The notes beneath the pieces are model-generated. The model was not told the origin of the DNA and did no database searches. It saw only the letters and a list, made by a program, of their open reading frames with translations. Below, piece by piece: positions 1 to 7,494 of a DNA stretch of 64,000 nt. The translations under genes and the position numbers were made by a program. The first letter of the stretch is position 1. Every line of letters begins with the position of its first letter. The DNA is taken from NCBI GenBank assembly GCA_963377175.1, contig CAUJNA010000191.1, forward strand, positions 1,211,039 to 1,275,038, in the 5' to 3' direction. Source of the stretch: Effrenium voratum (lineage: Eukaryota; Sar; Dinophyceae; Suessiales; Symbiodiniaceae).

Positions 1-163
1 CATGTTAATGTTCTAGTTTGTTGTTTGTCACCAGCCGACCTACCAGCATCACGCTCAGGCGGACAACCTCTTGATGTTTTTTTTTTAGTTTGTGTTCCCA
101 CAGAACGCATATACTTCCACAGACACATGCCAGTGACATCGTTTCCTTGTGTATCCCGCACGG
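1..163. other. 5' flank of the Helitron-like gene
   Basis: No gene is recognised here. The stretch includes a T-run near 77-85 and leads into the first hairpin and the ATG at 197. It may be 5' untranslated sequence or flanking DNA; nothing in it decides. I saw no TATA-like or spliced-leader sequence. Confidence 0.4.
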
Positions 164-190
164 TGGAGCGCGTCTTTTCTGACCGCTCCG
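164..190 (+). repeat. Covarying hairpin copy 1 (T:A tip), just before the RepHel ATG
   Basis: Tip GTC-TTTTCT-GAC (172-183), unpaired C at 171, outer stem TGGAGCG (164-170) with CGCTCCG (184-190): 7 pairs, one G-T wobble. It ends six bases before the ATG at 197. Confidence 0.9.
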
Positions 191-196
191 GACGCC

Positions 197-2452
197 ATGG
201 CAGACGCATTTGATAAGACGGTGGCGTTTTTGGCAGCCTACTCGCAGGAGCTTGTGCAAATGAAGAAGCCGACGCTTACAGCTTTGCTCAACAGCAAGCG
301 GCGCAGTCAGGTACCAGAGTGGGAGCGAGCCAGAAATTTCTGCAGACGAAAACTTTCAAGCTTGGAGCCAGCTCAGCAGCAGATTTTGGAAGACTGGGAG
401 TTTGTGCTTTGTGACAAGTCCACGTTGGAGGCTGCGCCTTTTCTGGCCGGCCTTCAATGCTGTTTTTGCCGCGTGGAGGCATTTTTGACAGAGACGGCAG
501 AGGCGATAAGATACTCAAGCAAGCCAAGCTTGCTGGCAGCTTTGCAGAGTCGACACATGCAGGAATTTCAAATGTCGAGCTTTTGCCGTGTTTTCCTGCT
601 GCGCTATAGCGACCGCTTGGCGTCTGCGGAAAAGGATTTTTTGCTTGCAAAGGAAGCTGAGTTGTGTCAAGTGAGTGCTGCGGCAAAAGAAGCTGCAGCA
701 TCGCGTCGTGCTCCTGCCTTTGTCGAAGTGCAAGCCTTCTTCGCTCAGAATGCTGTTGAAATTGCTCAGCTACAGAAGCAAAGCTTGTCAGCTGTTGTCA
801 GCAGCAACCGCGCGAATTCCGACACACGTTGGAAGCAAGCTAAGAATTTCTTCGACAGGCACGTGGCATTGTTGAATGCCGACCAGAAAGAGCATTTAGA
901 AGACTGGGAGTTTGTGCTTTGTGACAAGTCCAAGTTGGAGGCTGCGCCTTTTCTGGCCGGCCTTCAACGAAGCTTTGCAAGGCTGAGTGCTTTTGTCCAA
1001 GCTTACTCTGCCGTGCTGCGAGCTCAAGAAAAGAGCTCCCTGGTGAAGGCATTGCAAAGCCTTGACCAGGGAGCTGATGTAAGCTCTTCCTTTTGTGCTA
1101 TGTTTCTCAAAAGATACAGACAGCATCTGTCGCCGGAGCAAGAAGCACTCGTGCAAGGCTGGGAGCGTGACTTGTGTGTCTCCGAAACCGCTCTGGTCGA
1201 AAAGTTTTTGACTATGCTTCAGCAAAGAAAGGCCGAGCTGCAGGCACTGCGAGCTACTTGTGCCGAGGAGCTGTTCAGCGGCCATGGCAAGAAAGCCGAT
1301 GATGATTTTCGCTTCGGCTATGATTTCCTCCGGAGAACTTGGTGCCATCTGTCCCTGGTGGACCAAGAGCGTGTTCGCAGGGCGCTGCAGCCGCTTCTCA
1401 TCGAAGTGGAACACATGCCATTAAAGGCATGGCATGAGCCAAAGCTGCACGCCAGTGAGACAGTTTTAGGGGACCACTTGCCGCGGCCTCGGCTGCCAAA
1501 GAGCTTACGGCAGTTGTACGGCAACAGCATGGACGCCGAAGCCCGCATAATGCCGTTTTTCCACCGTGTGCATGAGGTGGACTCCTACATGCTGAGCATG
1601 GAGTTTCAGGACTGCCATTACTGCAAGGAAGGCTGGTTCGGCATTGCCGCAGGCAAAGGCAAGAGTGGCCTGCCCGGAGGCTTCGAGACCCAAGCGTTTC
1701 AGAAGACCAACTTCTGTCGGGCACCTGAGGCCGATTGGCTGGAAGCCGGCAAGCCAATCTGTGAGAACTGCTTGCACGAAGCCAAGGAACGTGCCAAGGC
1801 GATGTTGCCCAAGGAGCCGTTCCGCTTGACGGCGGCCAACCACGCAGATCCGGGAGAGACTCTCCCGGAGATCGATGCCCTGACTTTCTTCGAGGAAGAG
1901 ATCCTGTCCCCGATCCAGCACTTGGTGCGGATCTTTACGCTGTACGGCACGGGCCAGTGTGAGCTGCGAGGCCACGTGGGCAACCTTTTTCAAAACGGCC
2001 CGCAGTTCGTGCGAGACATTCCTGCTGCAGTTGGAGACATGAAAATGCTCCTGATACGCCGCTGCAGCAAGGATGTGCACAGGAAGCAGCGAGTACCTTT
2101 TCTGGTCTCGCGCCGGCGTCTCGAGCGTGCCCTGAACCGACTGTGCCGGCCAGTCGAAGATGGAGGCTCCGCGGCGTTGCGCCCGGGTGGCCTGACTCCC
2201 GAAGGATACTGCGGCTTCGTGAACCGTGCAAACTTGGAGCAGTACTCCAACACTGAAGAGGGAGCAGAGCCTGAGGGCTTGGAGGTGCAGGAAGTGCAGC
2301 AGCAGATCTGGCCCAGATCGAAAAGAGGCTCTTTGCGATGTGGATTTCCAGCACTTTGTCTTTGCAGCTGGCCTCGCAAGTACGAGCTTTGCACGAGCCG
2401 CCAGAGAGCGTCAGTGATGCTGACCGCATGGAGAAAACTTGGTGTAGCTTGA
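197..2452 (+). CDS. RepHel N-terminal segment: five helical repeats plus Zn-finger/DUF6570-like region
   Basis: I place the start at the ATG at 197 (ccATGGc context, protein begins MADAFDKTVAFL), not at a GTG further upstream. The first ~400 residues are five degenerate repeats of roughly 70-85 aa, alternating between two subtypes. Each has an F..(Y)S-type start, a K.SL..AL.S core, and a W/F-rich helix followed by Ls..Q...le.We..LC. Residues from about 400 onward carry CHYC (near 1614) and CENC (near 1760) pairs that could bind zinc, then a segment near 1930-2075 resembling the DUF6570 region of Helitron proteins (RGHVGNLFQNG, MKMLLIRR). The frame closes at 2452, but coding character moves to another frame near 2280-2340. 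The repeats' function is unknown. Hairpin copies sit in repeats 1 and 3. Confidence 0.75.
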   Translation: MADAFDKTVAFLAAYSQELVQMKKPTLTALLNSKRRSQVPEWERARNFCRRKLSSLEPAQQQILEDWEFVLCDKSTLEAAPFLAGLQCCFCRVEAFLTETAEAIRYSSKPSLLAALQSRHMQEFQMSSFCRVFLLRYSDRLASAEKDFLLAKEAELCQVSAAAKEAAASRRAPAFVEVQAFFAQNAVEIAQLQKQSLSAVVSSNRANSDTRWKQAKNFFDRHVALLNADQKEHLEDWEFVLCDKSKLEAAPFLAGLQRSFARLSAFVQAYSAVLRAQEKSSLVKALQSLDQGADVSSSFCAMFLKRYRQHLSPEQEALVQGWERDLCVSETALVEKFLTMLQQRKAELQALRATCAEELFSGHGKKADDDFRFGYDFLRRTWCHLSLVDQERVRRALQPLLIEVEHMPLKAWHEPKLHASETVLGDHLPRPRLPKSLRQLYGNSMDAEARIMPFFHRVHEVDSYMLSMEFQDCHYCKEGWFGIAAGKGKSGLPGGFETQAFQKTNFCRAPEADWLEAGKPICENCLHEAKERAKAMLPKEPFRLTAANHADPGETLPEIDALTFFEEEILSPIQHLVRIFTLYGTGQCELRGHVGNLFQNGPQFVRDIPAAVGDMKMLLIRRCSKDVHRKQRVPFLVSRRRLERALNRLCRPVEDGGSAALRPGGLTPEGYCGFVNRANLEQYSNTEEGAEPEGLEVQEVQQQIWPRSKRGSLRCGFPALCLCSWPRKYELCTSRQRASVMLTAWRKLGVA
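424..458 (+). repeat. Covarying hairpin copy 2 (C:G tip)
   Basis: Tip GCC-TTTTCT-GGC (436-447), unpaired C at 435, outer stem GTTGGAGGCTG (424-434) with CGGCCTTCAAT (448-458): 11 pairs including three wobbles. Inside helical repeat 1, read as APFLAG. Confidence 0.9.
934..968 (+). repeat. Covarying hairpin copy 3 (C:G tip)
   Basis: Tip GCC-TTTTCT-GGC (946-957), unpaired C at 945, outer stem GTTGGAGGCTG (934-944) with CGGCCTTCAAC (958-968): 11 pairs, two wobbles. Inside helical repeat 3; lies in a 70-bp block almost identical to 389-458. Confidence 0.9.
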
Positions 2453-4491
2453 GACAAAAGCTCGACGAGCTGGACTTTGCAGCTGTCGGTGGCCCAGATG
2501 AGTTGGTCACCTCGACTCTCGTGGGGTACTTAGTCTCGCAGCAGCGGTGCGTCTTTTCTGACCGCCCTTTGACAGACCAGCCAAGCATGGGACACGACCA
2601 AGTTGAGCAAATTTTGCACGATGAGTTGACAGCCGTGCAAGAGCTGTCGGCCTGGGAGGAGCAGCCGCTGACTCCCGAAGGCTTTTGGTCTCCCGAAGAC
2701 TTGGCGGGGCAGCAAACGCAGCAAGAGATGCAAGAGGATCTTTGGAATGCCTTGGGCGATGCACATCGCTCAGATGTGCTGGCCTCAGCCAGTCTTCAGC
2801 GCCACGGCGCAGGTCGTGTGGCAGGCCTGCCCATTGTGGATCCCCCCACAGTGCTGTCTCGCAACGTGCTCATCCGTGAGGATCACCCGTACTACATCGC
2901 TGCAGGGTTCCTCAAACTCTTTCCGCTGGGACAGGGGGACTACTGGGCCCATGTTCAGGAGCGAGCGGAGAACCAGCAGCCGCTCTCTTTCTGGGAGTGG
3001 ATCAAACACATGCTGCTGCGAGCCGACGGTCGCTTCCAAGCGCACCCGCGCTTTTACTTTTTTGCCTTGAACACGGCCCTGCGTAATAAGGCACTACGCT
3101 CAAGAACTTACTTTGTGAAGCGCCAAGTCGGCCTGAACACGAGTGCTTCGTACACCAACGAAGAGTTGATGAAGATGGGGAAAGCTCAGTTCACAAAGGT
3201 GATTGCTGCTTTCGAGCAAGCCATGATTGGCTCGGCGCAAGAGAAGCTGCAGCAGAGGAGCGATCTTGAAGCTTTGGTAGAGCAGATTGAACAAGAGACG
3301 CTCGAGCAGAAGGCAGAGCAAGTTTTGGAGGTGTGGCGCACAGCTGTCAGCGCCGAGAAAGAGGCATTGGCGCCTGACTCACCTGTGCAGCAGGCACTGA
3401 AGGAGCAATGCGTGGCTGCAGAGCATGCACTTGAGGCTGTTTTGGGAGCTTCCGCCGTGACCGAGACTGCGTCTGCGCGTGTCTTTTCTGACCGCGTCGG
3501 CGACACAGCGCGCGTCTTTTCTGACCGCGCTGTGGATGCGTCTGCGCGTGTGTTTTCTGACCGTGTGGGCGACGCAGCGCGCGTCTTTCCTGACCGCGCC
3601 GTGACTGCGTCTACGCGCGTTTTTTCTGACCGCGTGGGCGACGCAGCGCGCGTCCTTTCTAACCGCGCTGTGGATGCAGCTGCAGCCGAAGACCCAGAGC
3701 TGCGTGCCTTGTTGGAAAAGCTTCAGAACTCGCTGAGTTGCTTGCAAGCAGGGGGAGAAATTCCTTGCCACTTCACGACCTTGACGACTGCCATCTACCA
3801 CTGGCAGGACTTAGCGCAAATTTTGCAAAAGTACGACGCCGCCGTGACTCGGCGACGCCATGGTCGCTCCGACCCACTAGAGCCGGCAGAAAGGAAGCTG
3901 TCCCTGGACAGACGCTTGGTGTTGAAATATCCAGGGGTGGTAGCATGGTACACCGGCTACAAGATGGAACTCTTCTACAAGCATGTCTTGAAGTACGAAG
4001 ATGGAGAAGGCGTCTTCGAGTGGGGTGCCGGCGGCATCATGCACTTGCATTCCATCAAATTTGGCGCGCAGATGCCACGCGTGGACCCTGCAAGGGAGGA
4101 GTGGCGTTTGCCTAGTTCCGAGAGCGTGCGCACTGCTGAAGAATTTGCCCGTGTGCACGAGGAATATGTCACGGACTGGAGCTTCGGCAAAGCGGAGAAA
4201 TGGTCTCAGCAGGACATTGAAAATGCTCCTGCCCGCAAAACGGCCGCAGACTCCCCCTTGCACTCGGATGCAGAGTCTGACGGATCCGAAGACTTGGAGC
4301 TATCCCGTGTCAAGGAGACTGCGCAGCCTGCGTGCAAGCTTGCAACCAGAAGCTGCGCCAGCAGCATCCCAGCAGGAGCCTCCTTGGTGCGCCTTTTCTG
4401 GCCGCCAGGGAGCAGTTTTCCCAGCAAGCCTTGCCAGTGGATGCAGATTTTGCACGAGTGTTTCCTAGTCCCACTCGCATGGCGTACGTGA
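2338..4491 (+). CDS. Helitron-like N domain and HUH half of Rep
   Basis: Continues the Helitron protein after a frame change; coding character probably begins near 2300. Residues 182-263 (from 2881, starting DHPYYIAAGF) match the Helitron-like N domain: FPLGQGDYW, LSFWEWIKHMLL, DGRF..HPRFYFFALN and ALRSRTYFVKRQ. Residues ~300-360 look coiled-coil-like (E/Q-rich). Residues ~375-445 are a tandem hairpin array read as repeated RVFSDR. Near residue 569 lies MHLHSIKFG; its H-L-H (4042-4050) is the HUH metal-binding motif of rolling-circle initiators, preceded by WYTGYKMELFYKHVLKYEDG and FEWGAGGI. An acidic linker (SDAESDGSEDLE) follows. The frame ends at a TGA at 4489 after coding character has passed to the next frame near 4290-4390. 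Rep identity is firm; the tyrosine motif lies 2 kb downstream. Confidence 0.85.
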   Translation: MWISSTLSLQLASQVRALHEPPESVSDADRMEKTWCSLRQKLDELDFAAVGGPDELVTSTLVGYLVSQQRCVFSDRPLTDQPSMGHDQVEQILHDELTAVQELSAWEEQPLTPEGFWSPEDLAGQQTQQEMQEDLWNALGDAHRSDVLASASLQRHGAGRVAGLPIVDPPTVLSRNVLIREDHPYYIAAGFLKLFPLGQGDYWAHVQERAENQQPLSFWEWIKHMLLRADGRFQAHPRFYFFALNTALRNKALRSRTYFVKRQVGLNTSASYTNEELMKMGKAQFTKVIAAFEQAMIGSAQEKLQQRSDLEALVEQIEQETLEQKAEQVLEVWRTAVSAEKEALAPDSPVQQALKEQCVAAEHALEAVLGASAVTETASARVFSDRVGDTARVFSDRAVDASARVFSDRVGDAARVFPDRAVTASTRVFSDRVGDAARVLSNRAVDAAAAEDPELRALLEKLQNSLSCLQAGGEIPCHFTTLTTAIYHWQDLAQILQKYDAAVTRRRHGRSDPLEPAERKLSLDRRLVLKYPGVVAWYTGYKMELFYKHVLKYEDGEGVFEWGAGGIMHLHSIKFGAQMPRVDPAREEWRLPSSESVRTAEEFARVHEEYVTDWSFGKAEKWSQQDIENAPARKTAADSPLHSDAESDGSEDLELSRVKETAQPACKLATRSCASSIPAGASLVRLFWPPGSSFPSKPCQWMQILHECFLVPLAWRT
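2546..2566 (+). repeat. Covarying hairpin copy 4 (T:A tip)
   Basis: Tip GTC-TTTTCT-GAC (2551-2562), unpaired C at 2550, short outer stem GGTG (2546-2549) with CGCC (2563-2566), one wobble. In frame, read as RCVFSDR. Confidence 0.85.
3475..3672 (+). repeat. Tandem array of six covarying hairpins (copies 5a-5f, T:A tips)
   Basis: Six hairpins at 3475-3497, 3504-3534, 3544-3566, 3577-3599, 3612-3636 and 3642-3672, arranged as about three ~68-bp dimers. The copy at 3504-3534 has a perfect 9-bp outer stem, CACAGCGCG with CGCGCTGTG; the last has 9 pairs with one wobble. Tips drift (GTG/GAC, GTT/GAC, GTC/AAC; loops TTTCCT, CTTTCT), as expected of older copies. The array is read in frame as repeated RVFSDR in the Rep protein, between the coiled-coil-like part and the HUH motif. 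Confidence 0.88.
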
Positions 4492-5477
4492 AAGACGGTG
4501 CCGGAAAGCGAAAAATTGTTCATTTGACTTGCCAAGAAAAGGCACTGTTGCAAGATTTGGAGGCACTTTTGGCACAAGCAGAGTGGCACCCCTGCCGCAT
4601 AGGCACAGAGCAAAAGGCATTGCTCATGACCAACAATTGCCAGCTGGTCAGACGCGTGCGTCGAAAGTGGTATCGCAAACTTACAGAGAAGTGCAACATG
4701 CACGACCGACACAGTGGCCACGGTGTGGAGGTACCTCCGGTGTATGTGGAGGTGGCCATGGAGCAGGCAGCAGGGCAGCTTGAAGGCGACACTGGTCGGA
4801 GACTTATCTCAGAAGAAGTCTTTGACCTTGCTGTAGGCAGCTTGAACTTGTTCCAGCAGCCCTTGCGCCAAGATGTTCGCGCCAGGATTGGCGAGTATGA
4901 TGTGTTTTGCATGCAAGAGGTGACGCCCAGCACTCTTCCTGCTATCTTGTCTGCGGGCCGCGAGTTAGGTTACGATGTAGTGAGTCCCGCGCAGCGTGGC
5001 CACAGCACGCTGGAAGGCTTTGATGTGTGCATGCTCTTGCGCAACGCTACGGTGACGCGGCTTCGTGTGGGAGTCGTACCTTTGACAGCTGCAGGCGTCC
5101 GGCACTTACTGCATGTTCAAGTGCAGGTAACCAAAAACGGAGCATGCTTGGCGCTTGCCACTGCGCACTGCACCGCCAGCGCAGAGTTTGCAGCGCAGCG
5201 AGCCTCGGAAATGGAAGTAGTTTGGAATGCCCTGGAAGCTTTGCCGGTGGGCGGCTGCATTTTTGCCGGGGACACTAATACGCTTGCCTCAGAGAAGATG
5301 CCTGAGCGCTATCAGGAGCGCTGGCAAGATGCTTGGGAGGCAGATGGTGCAGAGGTGACTTTGTCAGGCACTTGGTGTCACGACTGGATGGACACGTCCC
5401 ATCCCAGTGTGCAAGCATGGCGCTTCGACCGTTGCTTTTTCTTGTCGCGCATTTCGCCGTGCAGTTCCGGAAGATGA
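4332..5477 (+). CDS. EEP endonuclease domain of the Helitron protein, main part
   Basis: The first ~150 residues hold a conserved-looking linker (TCQEKALLQDLEALL, WHPC, TNNC, RRKWYRKL, CNMHDRHSG, EVPPVYVEV). From residue ~165 an endonuclease/exonuclease/phosphatase fold follows: SLNL (near 4838, metal/Asn motif), DVFCMQEV (Glu near 4917), ATAHCTAS (His near 5164), FAGDTNT (Asp/Asn near 5270) and RFDRCFFL (near 5421). This family cuts nucleic acids or hydrolyses phosphoesters using divalent metal; in other Helitron lineages (Helentrons) an EEP domain accompanies RepHel. The frame stops at 5475 just before the last motif (SDH), which lies in another frame at 5638. A hairpin (4380-4412) occurs inside the linker. 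The listed start is only where the open frame becomes visible, not a real initiation site. Confidence 0.8.
   Translation: MQACNQKLRQQHPSRSLLGAPFLAAREQFSQQALPVDADFARVFPSPTRMAYVKDGAGKRKIVHLTCQEKALLQDLEALLAQAEWHPCRIGTEQKALLMTNNCQLVRRVRRKWYRKLTEKCNMHDRHSGHGVEVPPVYVEVAMEQAAGQLEGDTGRRLISEEVFDLAVGSLNLFQQPLRQDVRARIGEYDVFCMQEVTPSTLPAILSAGRELGYDVVSPAQRGHSTLEGFDVCMLLRNATVTRLRVGVVPLTAAGVRHLLHVQVQVTKNGACLALATAHCTASAEFAAQRASEMEVVWNALEALPVGGCIFAGDTNTLASEKMPERYQERWQDAWEADGAEVTLSGTWCHDWMDTSHPSVQAWRFDRCFFLSRISPCSSGR
4380..4412 (+). repeat. Covarying hairpin copy 6 (C:G tip)
   Basis: Tip GCC-TTTTCT-GGC (4391-4402), unpaired C at 4390, outer stem CTCCTTGGTG (4380-4389, first base C; 5' part of the stem) pairing with 4403-4412 over 10 pairs including two wobbles. 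It lies close to the frame change at 4290-4390. Confidence 0.87.
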
Positions 5478-5823
5478 GGGTGCGACTTTTCTGTCCGCCA
5501 CTCAGCAGCCTCCTGGTGCGTCTCTTCTGTCCGCCAGTGAGAGCCAGCCCGGCGACCGTCCAGTGCCGAGGTCGGCGCGGCAGCAAACCGTACGGCTCGT
5601 CCAGGGCAGCTTTCAACGTGTTTGGGGAGTAGGCATGTCCGACCATGCCTGCATCAGCAGCCGCTTTCTTGTCCAGGCAGGCGCAGGTTTGGAAAATATG
5701 CCGCAAGCAGAGTACTTGCGCGTGGTGCGGCCCGGCCTGGGAAGCAAAGTGGCACGCCGTCCGGCAGAACATGAAAGCTGCGCTCGCAAGACGCAGACAT
5801 ATGCCTTTTGCAGCAAAGACTAG
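5407..5823 (+). CDS. EEP domain C-terminal end with SDH motif (frame-shifted continuation)
   Basis: This frame carries the missing end of the EEP domain. SDHACISSRF begins at 5638, and SDH holds the catalytic histidine that ends the fold; QGSFQRVWGVGM precedes it. Between RFDRC (5421, previous frame) and SDH lie about 65 codons containing two hairpin copies (5475-5504 and 5513-5537), read as ATFLS and ASLLS. The frame change near 5430-5480 therefore falls immediately beside hairpin copies. The frame ends at an in-frame TAG (5821-5823); coding resumes in the same frame ten bases later. The start given is the first open codon, not an initiation site. Confidence 0.65.
   Translation: MCKHGASTVAFSCRAFRRAVPEDEGATFLSATQQPPGASLLSASESQPGDRPVPRSARQQTVRLVQGSFQRVWGVGMSDHACISSRFLVQAGAGLENMPQAEYLRVVRPGLGSKVARRPAEHESCARKTQTYAFCSKD
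5475..5504 (+). repeat. Covarying hairpin copy 7 (A:T tip)
   Basis: Tip GAC-TTTTCT-GTC (5484-5495), the only A:T version; unpaired C at 5483. Outer stem TGAGGGTG (5475-5482) pairs with 5496-5504 if A5500 is bulged: 8 pairs, one wobble. It begins at the stop that ends the EEP frame. Confidence 0.82.
5513..5537 (+). repeat. Covarying hairpin copy 8 (degenerate tip)
   Basis: Tip GTC-TCTTCT-GTC (5520-5531) with a T-T mismatch at the covarying pair, unpaired C at 5519, outer stem CTGGTG (5513-5518) with CGCCAG (5532-5537), one wobble. Eight bases downstream of copy 7. Confidence 0.75.
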
Positions 5824-5832
5824 AAGTCACGC

Positions 5833-6894
5833 ATGCCGCCAGGCAAAGGGGTCATCTTGGAAGACCCCCGGCGTAAAGGGCTGTACCGCCTGTACGCCCG
5901 CAGGAACTGCCATCATGTCAACACGCATGATCCTTTGAAGGCCATGGGCTTGGTGGCAAACGTTGACGATCAGGTAGTGCTGACCATACAGGCAGCAGTT
6001 AACTACCTCGGCAAGCTTGGCAGGCTTGGCAGCGGCAAGCTTGGCAGCGGCCACACGGCCACCAGCCGGATCGGTGGCCTGCTAGATGATATACTGTGCC
6101 GCATGCGCGACGATGAGACCATGACTGTCACGTCGCTGCTATCGAAGCTATTCATCCATACGGCTGTGCCTGACCAGATTTGCTCACTGGAAGTGGACTT
6201 GCCGCGCGTGCTGTCCAGCCGATTTTTTGTGAATCTGAATGCCAAGGAGCAGCCTGTGGTCAAGGAGCTGCAAGCCATCCAAACTGGCACGGAGCAAACT
6301 ACCGTGACTAAGCAAACTAAGGTAGACATTTATGCCAGCCGCTTGGAGAAGCTGCGTTTGGGTGGCGGCTTGTCCGTCGAAGCCGTGCGAAAAATGTCCT
6401 TGTCTCAGTTTGTTGGACGCATAGATCGTCGGGGCAGAAACTTGAGCTTGCGCAAAAAGCCCGCGATCGTCAAGGAGAAGCCTTACTTGAATCTAGACGG
6501 CCGCAGACCGAATGCTAGCGACATGGCGAGATATTGTCTGCGACTGCACAGGCCTTTTACAGCGGCAGAGGCAGATCCCAGAGAGCTGTCGGATCGTGAG
6601 GCCATAGAGCAATTGCATGCGTTTGTGGCCTCCAATCAGTGCCCTTTCTGGCTGAAGAAGCGATTTGCTCAGCAGAATAAAGCCAAGAAAAAGAAATCTT
6701 CAGCAGCTGCGCCGTCCGAGGCACGTGCAGCGGACTGCGGCCAGGAGGCAGCTCACGTGGGAAGCTTGCCCACTGCCGAGCAGCCTACTCACAGTGTTGC
6801 CGCCGCCAGCAACGACGCGACTGTTCTATCCGTCGGGCGGCCCGTAGACGTGCAAAGTGCTAGCACCGCAGCATGTCTGGTAGCCACCGGGTAG
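5833..6894 (+). CDS. Rep tyrosine-region half of the Helitron protein
   Basis: Same frame as the previous segment, separated only by a TAG. Residues 11-70 match the Helitron segment leading to the catalytic tyrosines: DPRRKGLYRLYARRNC, VNTHDPLKAMGL, VANVDDQVVLTIQAAVNYLGK. Tyr is at 6004-6006, but the second tyrosine expected four residues later is Leu (6016-6018), inside a short GKLG/RLGSGKLGSG duplication. Downstream, TVTSLLSKLFIHTAVPDQICSL..DLPRVLSSRFFVNLN is the usual Helitron segment after the tyrosines. The C-terminal part (RYCLRLHRPF..., QCPFWLKKRF) also fits Rep, followed by a K-rich stretch. The segment ends at a TAG at 6892 inside a hairpin stem; the frame then stays open to 7494. 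Probably an inactive Rep. Confidence 0.82.
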   Translation: MPPGKGVILEDPRRKGLYRLYARRNCHHVNTHDPLKAMGLVANVDDQVVLTIQAAVNYLGKLGRLGSGKLGSGHTATSRIGGLLDDILCRMRDDETMTVTSLLSKLFIHTAVPDQICSLEVDLPRVLSSRFFVNLNAKEQPVVKELQAIQTGTEQTTVTKQTKVDIYASRLEKLRLGGGLSVEAVRKMSLSQFVGRIDRRGRNLSLRKKPAIVKEKPYLNLDGRRPNASDMARYCLRLHRPFTAAEADPRELSDREAIEQLHAFVASNQCPFWLKKRFAQQNKAKKKKSSAAAPSEARAADCGQEAAHVGSLPTAEQPTHSVAAASNDATVLSVGRPVDVQSASTAACLVATG

Positions 6895-6921
6895 GATGCG
6901 GCTTTTCTGCCCGTCCTTCCC
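6889..6921 (+). repeat. Covarying hairpin copy 9 (G:C tip)
   Basis: Tip GGC-TTTTCT-GCC (6900-6911), unpaired C at 6899, outer stem GGGTAGGATG (6889-6898) with CGTCCTTCCC (6912-6921): 9 of 10 pairs, one wobble. The in-frame TAG at 6892 lies in the 5' stem arm. Confidence 0.88.
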
Positions 6922-7494
6922 ACAGTTGAGCAGCAAGGTCAGTCTCAAAGTAGCGTCGCTGCAAGTAGCAATGCAACTTTGCTGTCTGCTGCAAAGCCTG
7001 CTGCTGGTGCCACAGCTCAGAGTGTTCTGGAGGACACCTCCGCAAATAGAGCATCTGTGGCGGAGCAGCATGGGTTTCCGTGGCAGCCAGCGCACGGAGA
7101 AATGAGATACTCGGTGCAGGAAGCTTGTCAAGGCAAGAAGCCAACGCCCAAGCGTCTACAGCTGGAGCTTTACTTGGAGGCAATTTTGGGAGAGAGGCCG
7201 CGGAAAGGTGGCCCCGCCACGGAGCTCATGCAAAAAGTTGTTTTTCAGATGCTTGCGCTTGATTTGGTGCCGTATGTCAAGCGCGGCAATGGCCTTGTCA
7301 AGCCCGGCTTGTCAAAAAAGTGCTTGGAGCAGCTTTGTACAGTGCATTTCAATTACATGGGCTCCCAAAAACCTGCCGGCAAGGAGCAGAAGGCTATCAA
7401 GAATAAACTGTATGCAGACTTATGGGAAGAAGTGAAGCACAGGATTCTTCGTGAGTGCGGTGTATGCGTCGGCCACGGCGCCAAAACCGCATAG
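6895..7494 (+). CDS. RepHel linker region between Rep and helicase, unrecognised
   Basis: Reads in the same frame as the preceding Rep segment straight after its TAG, so the two are probably one protein interrupted by a single point stop. It begins DAAFLP (hairpin at 6889-6921), then a Q/S/A-rich low-complexity linker. From about 7101 follows a better-ordered helical segment with QLELYLEAILGERPRKG, MQKVVFQMLALDLVPY, FNYMGSQ and LWEEVKHRILRECGVC. I do not recognise this segment as a known domain. Coding character leaves this frame near 7455-7530. Confidence 0.55.
   Translation, partial: DAAFLPVLPTVEQQGQSQSSVAASSNATLLSAAKPAAGATAQSVLEDTSANRASVAEQHGFPWQPAHGEMRYSVQEACQGKKPTPKRLQLELYLEAILGERPRKGGPATELMQKVVFQMLALDLVPYVKRGNGLVKPGLSKKCLEQLCTVHFNYMGSQKPAGKEQKAIKNKLYADLWEEVKHRILRECGVCVGHGAKTA

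Noticed and set aside
5..2588. Minus-strand open frames opposite the RepHel 5' part (e.g. 1505-2080, 1935-2588)
   Set aside because: Shadows of the coding strand; the plus frames hold the recognisable motifs.
4527..4541. Possible reverse-oriented hairpin GCC-AAGAAAA-GGC
   Set aside because: The loop is seven bases and of different sequence, with no clear outer stem; it lies in a conserved coding motif.
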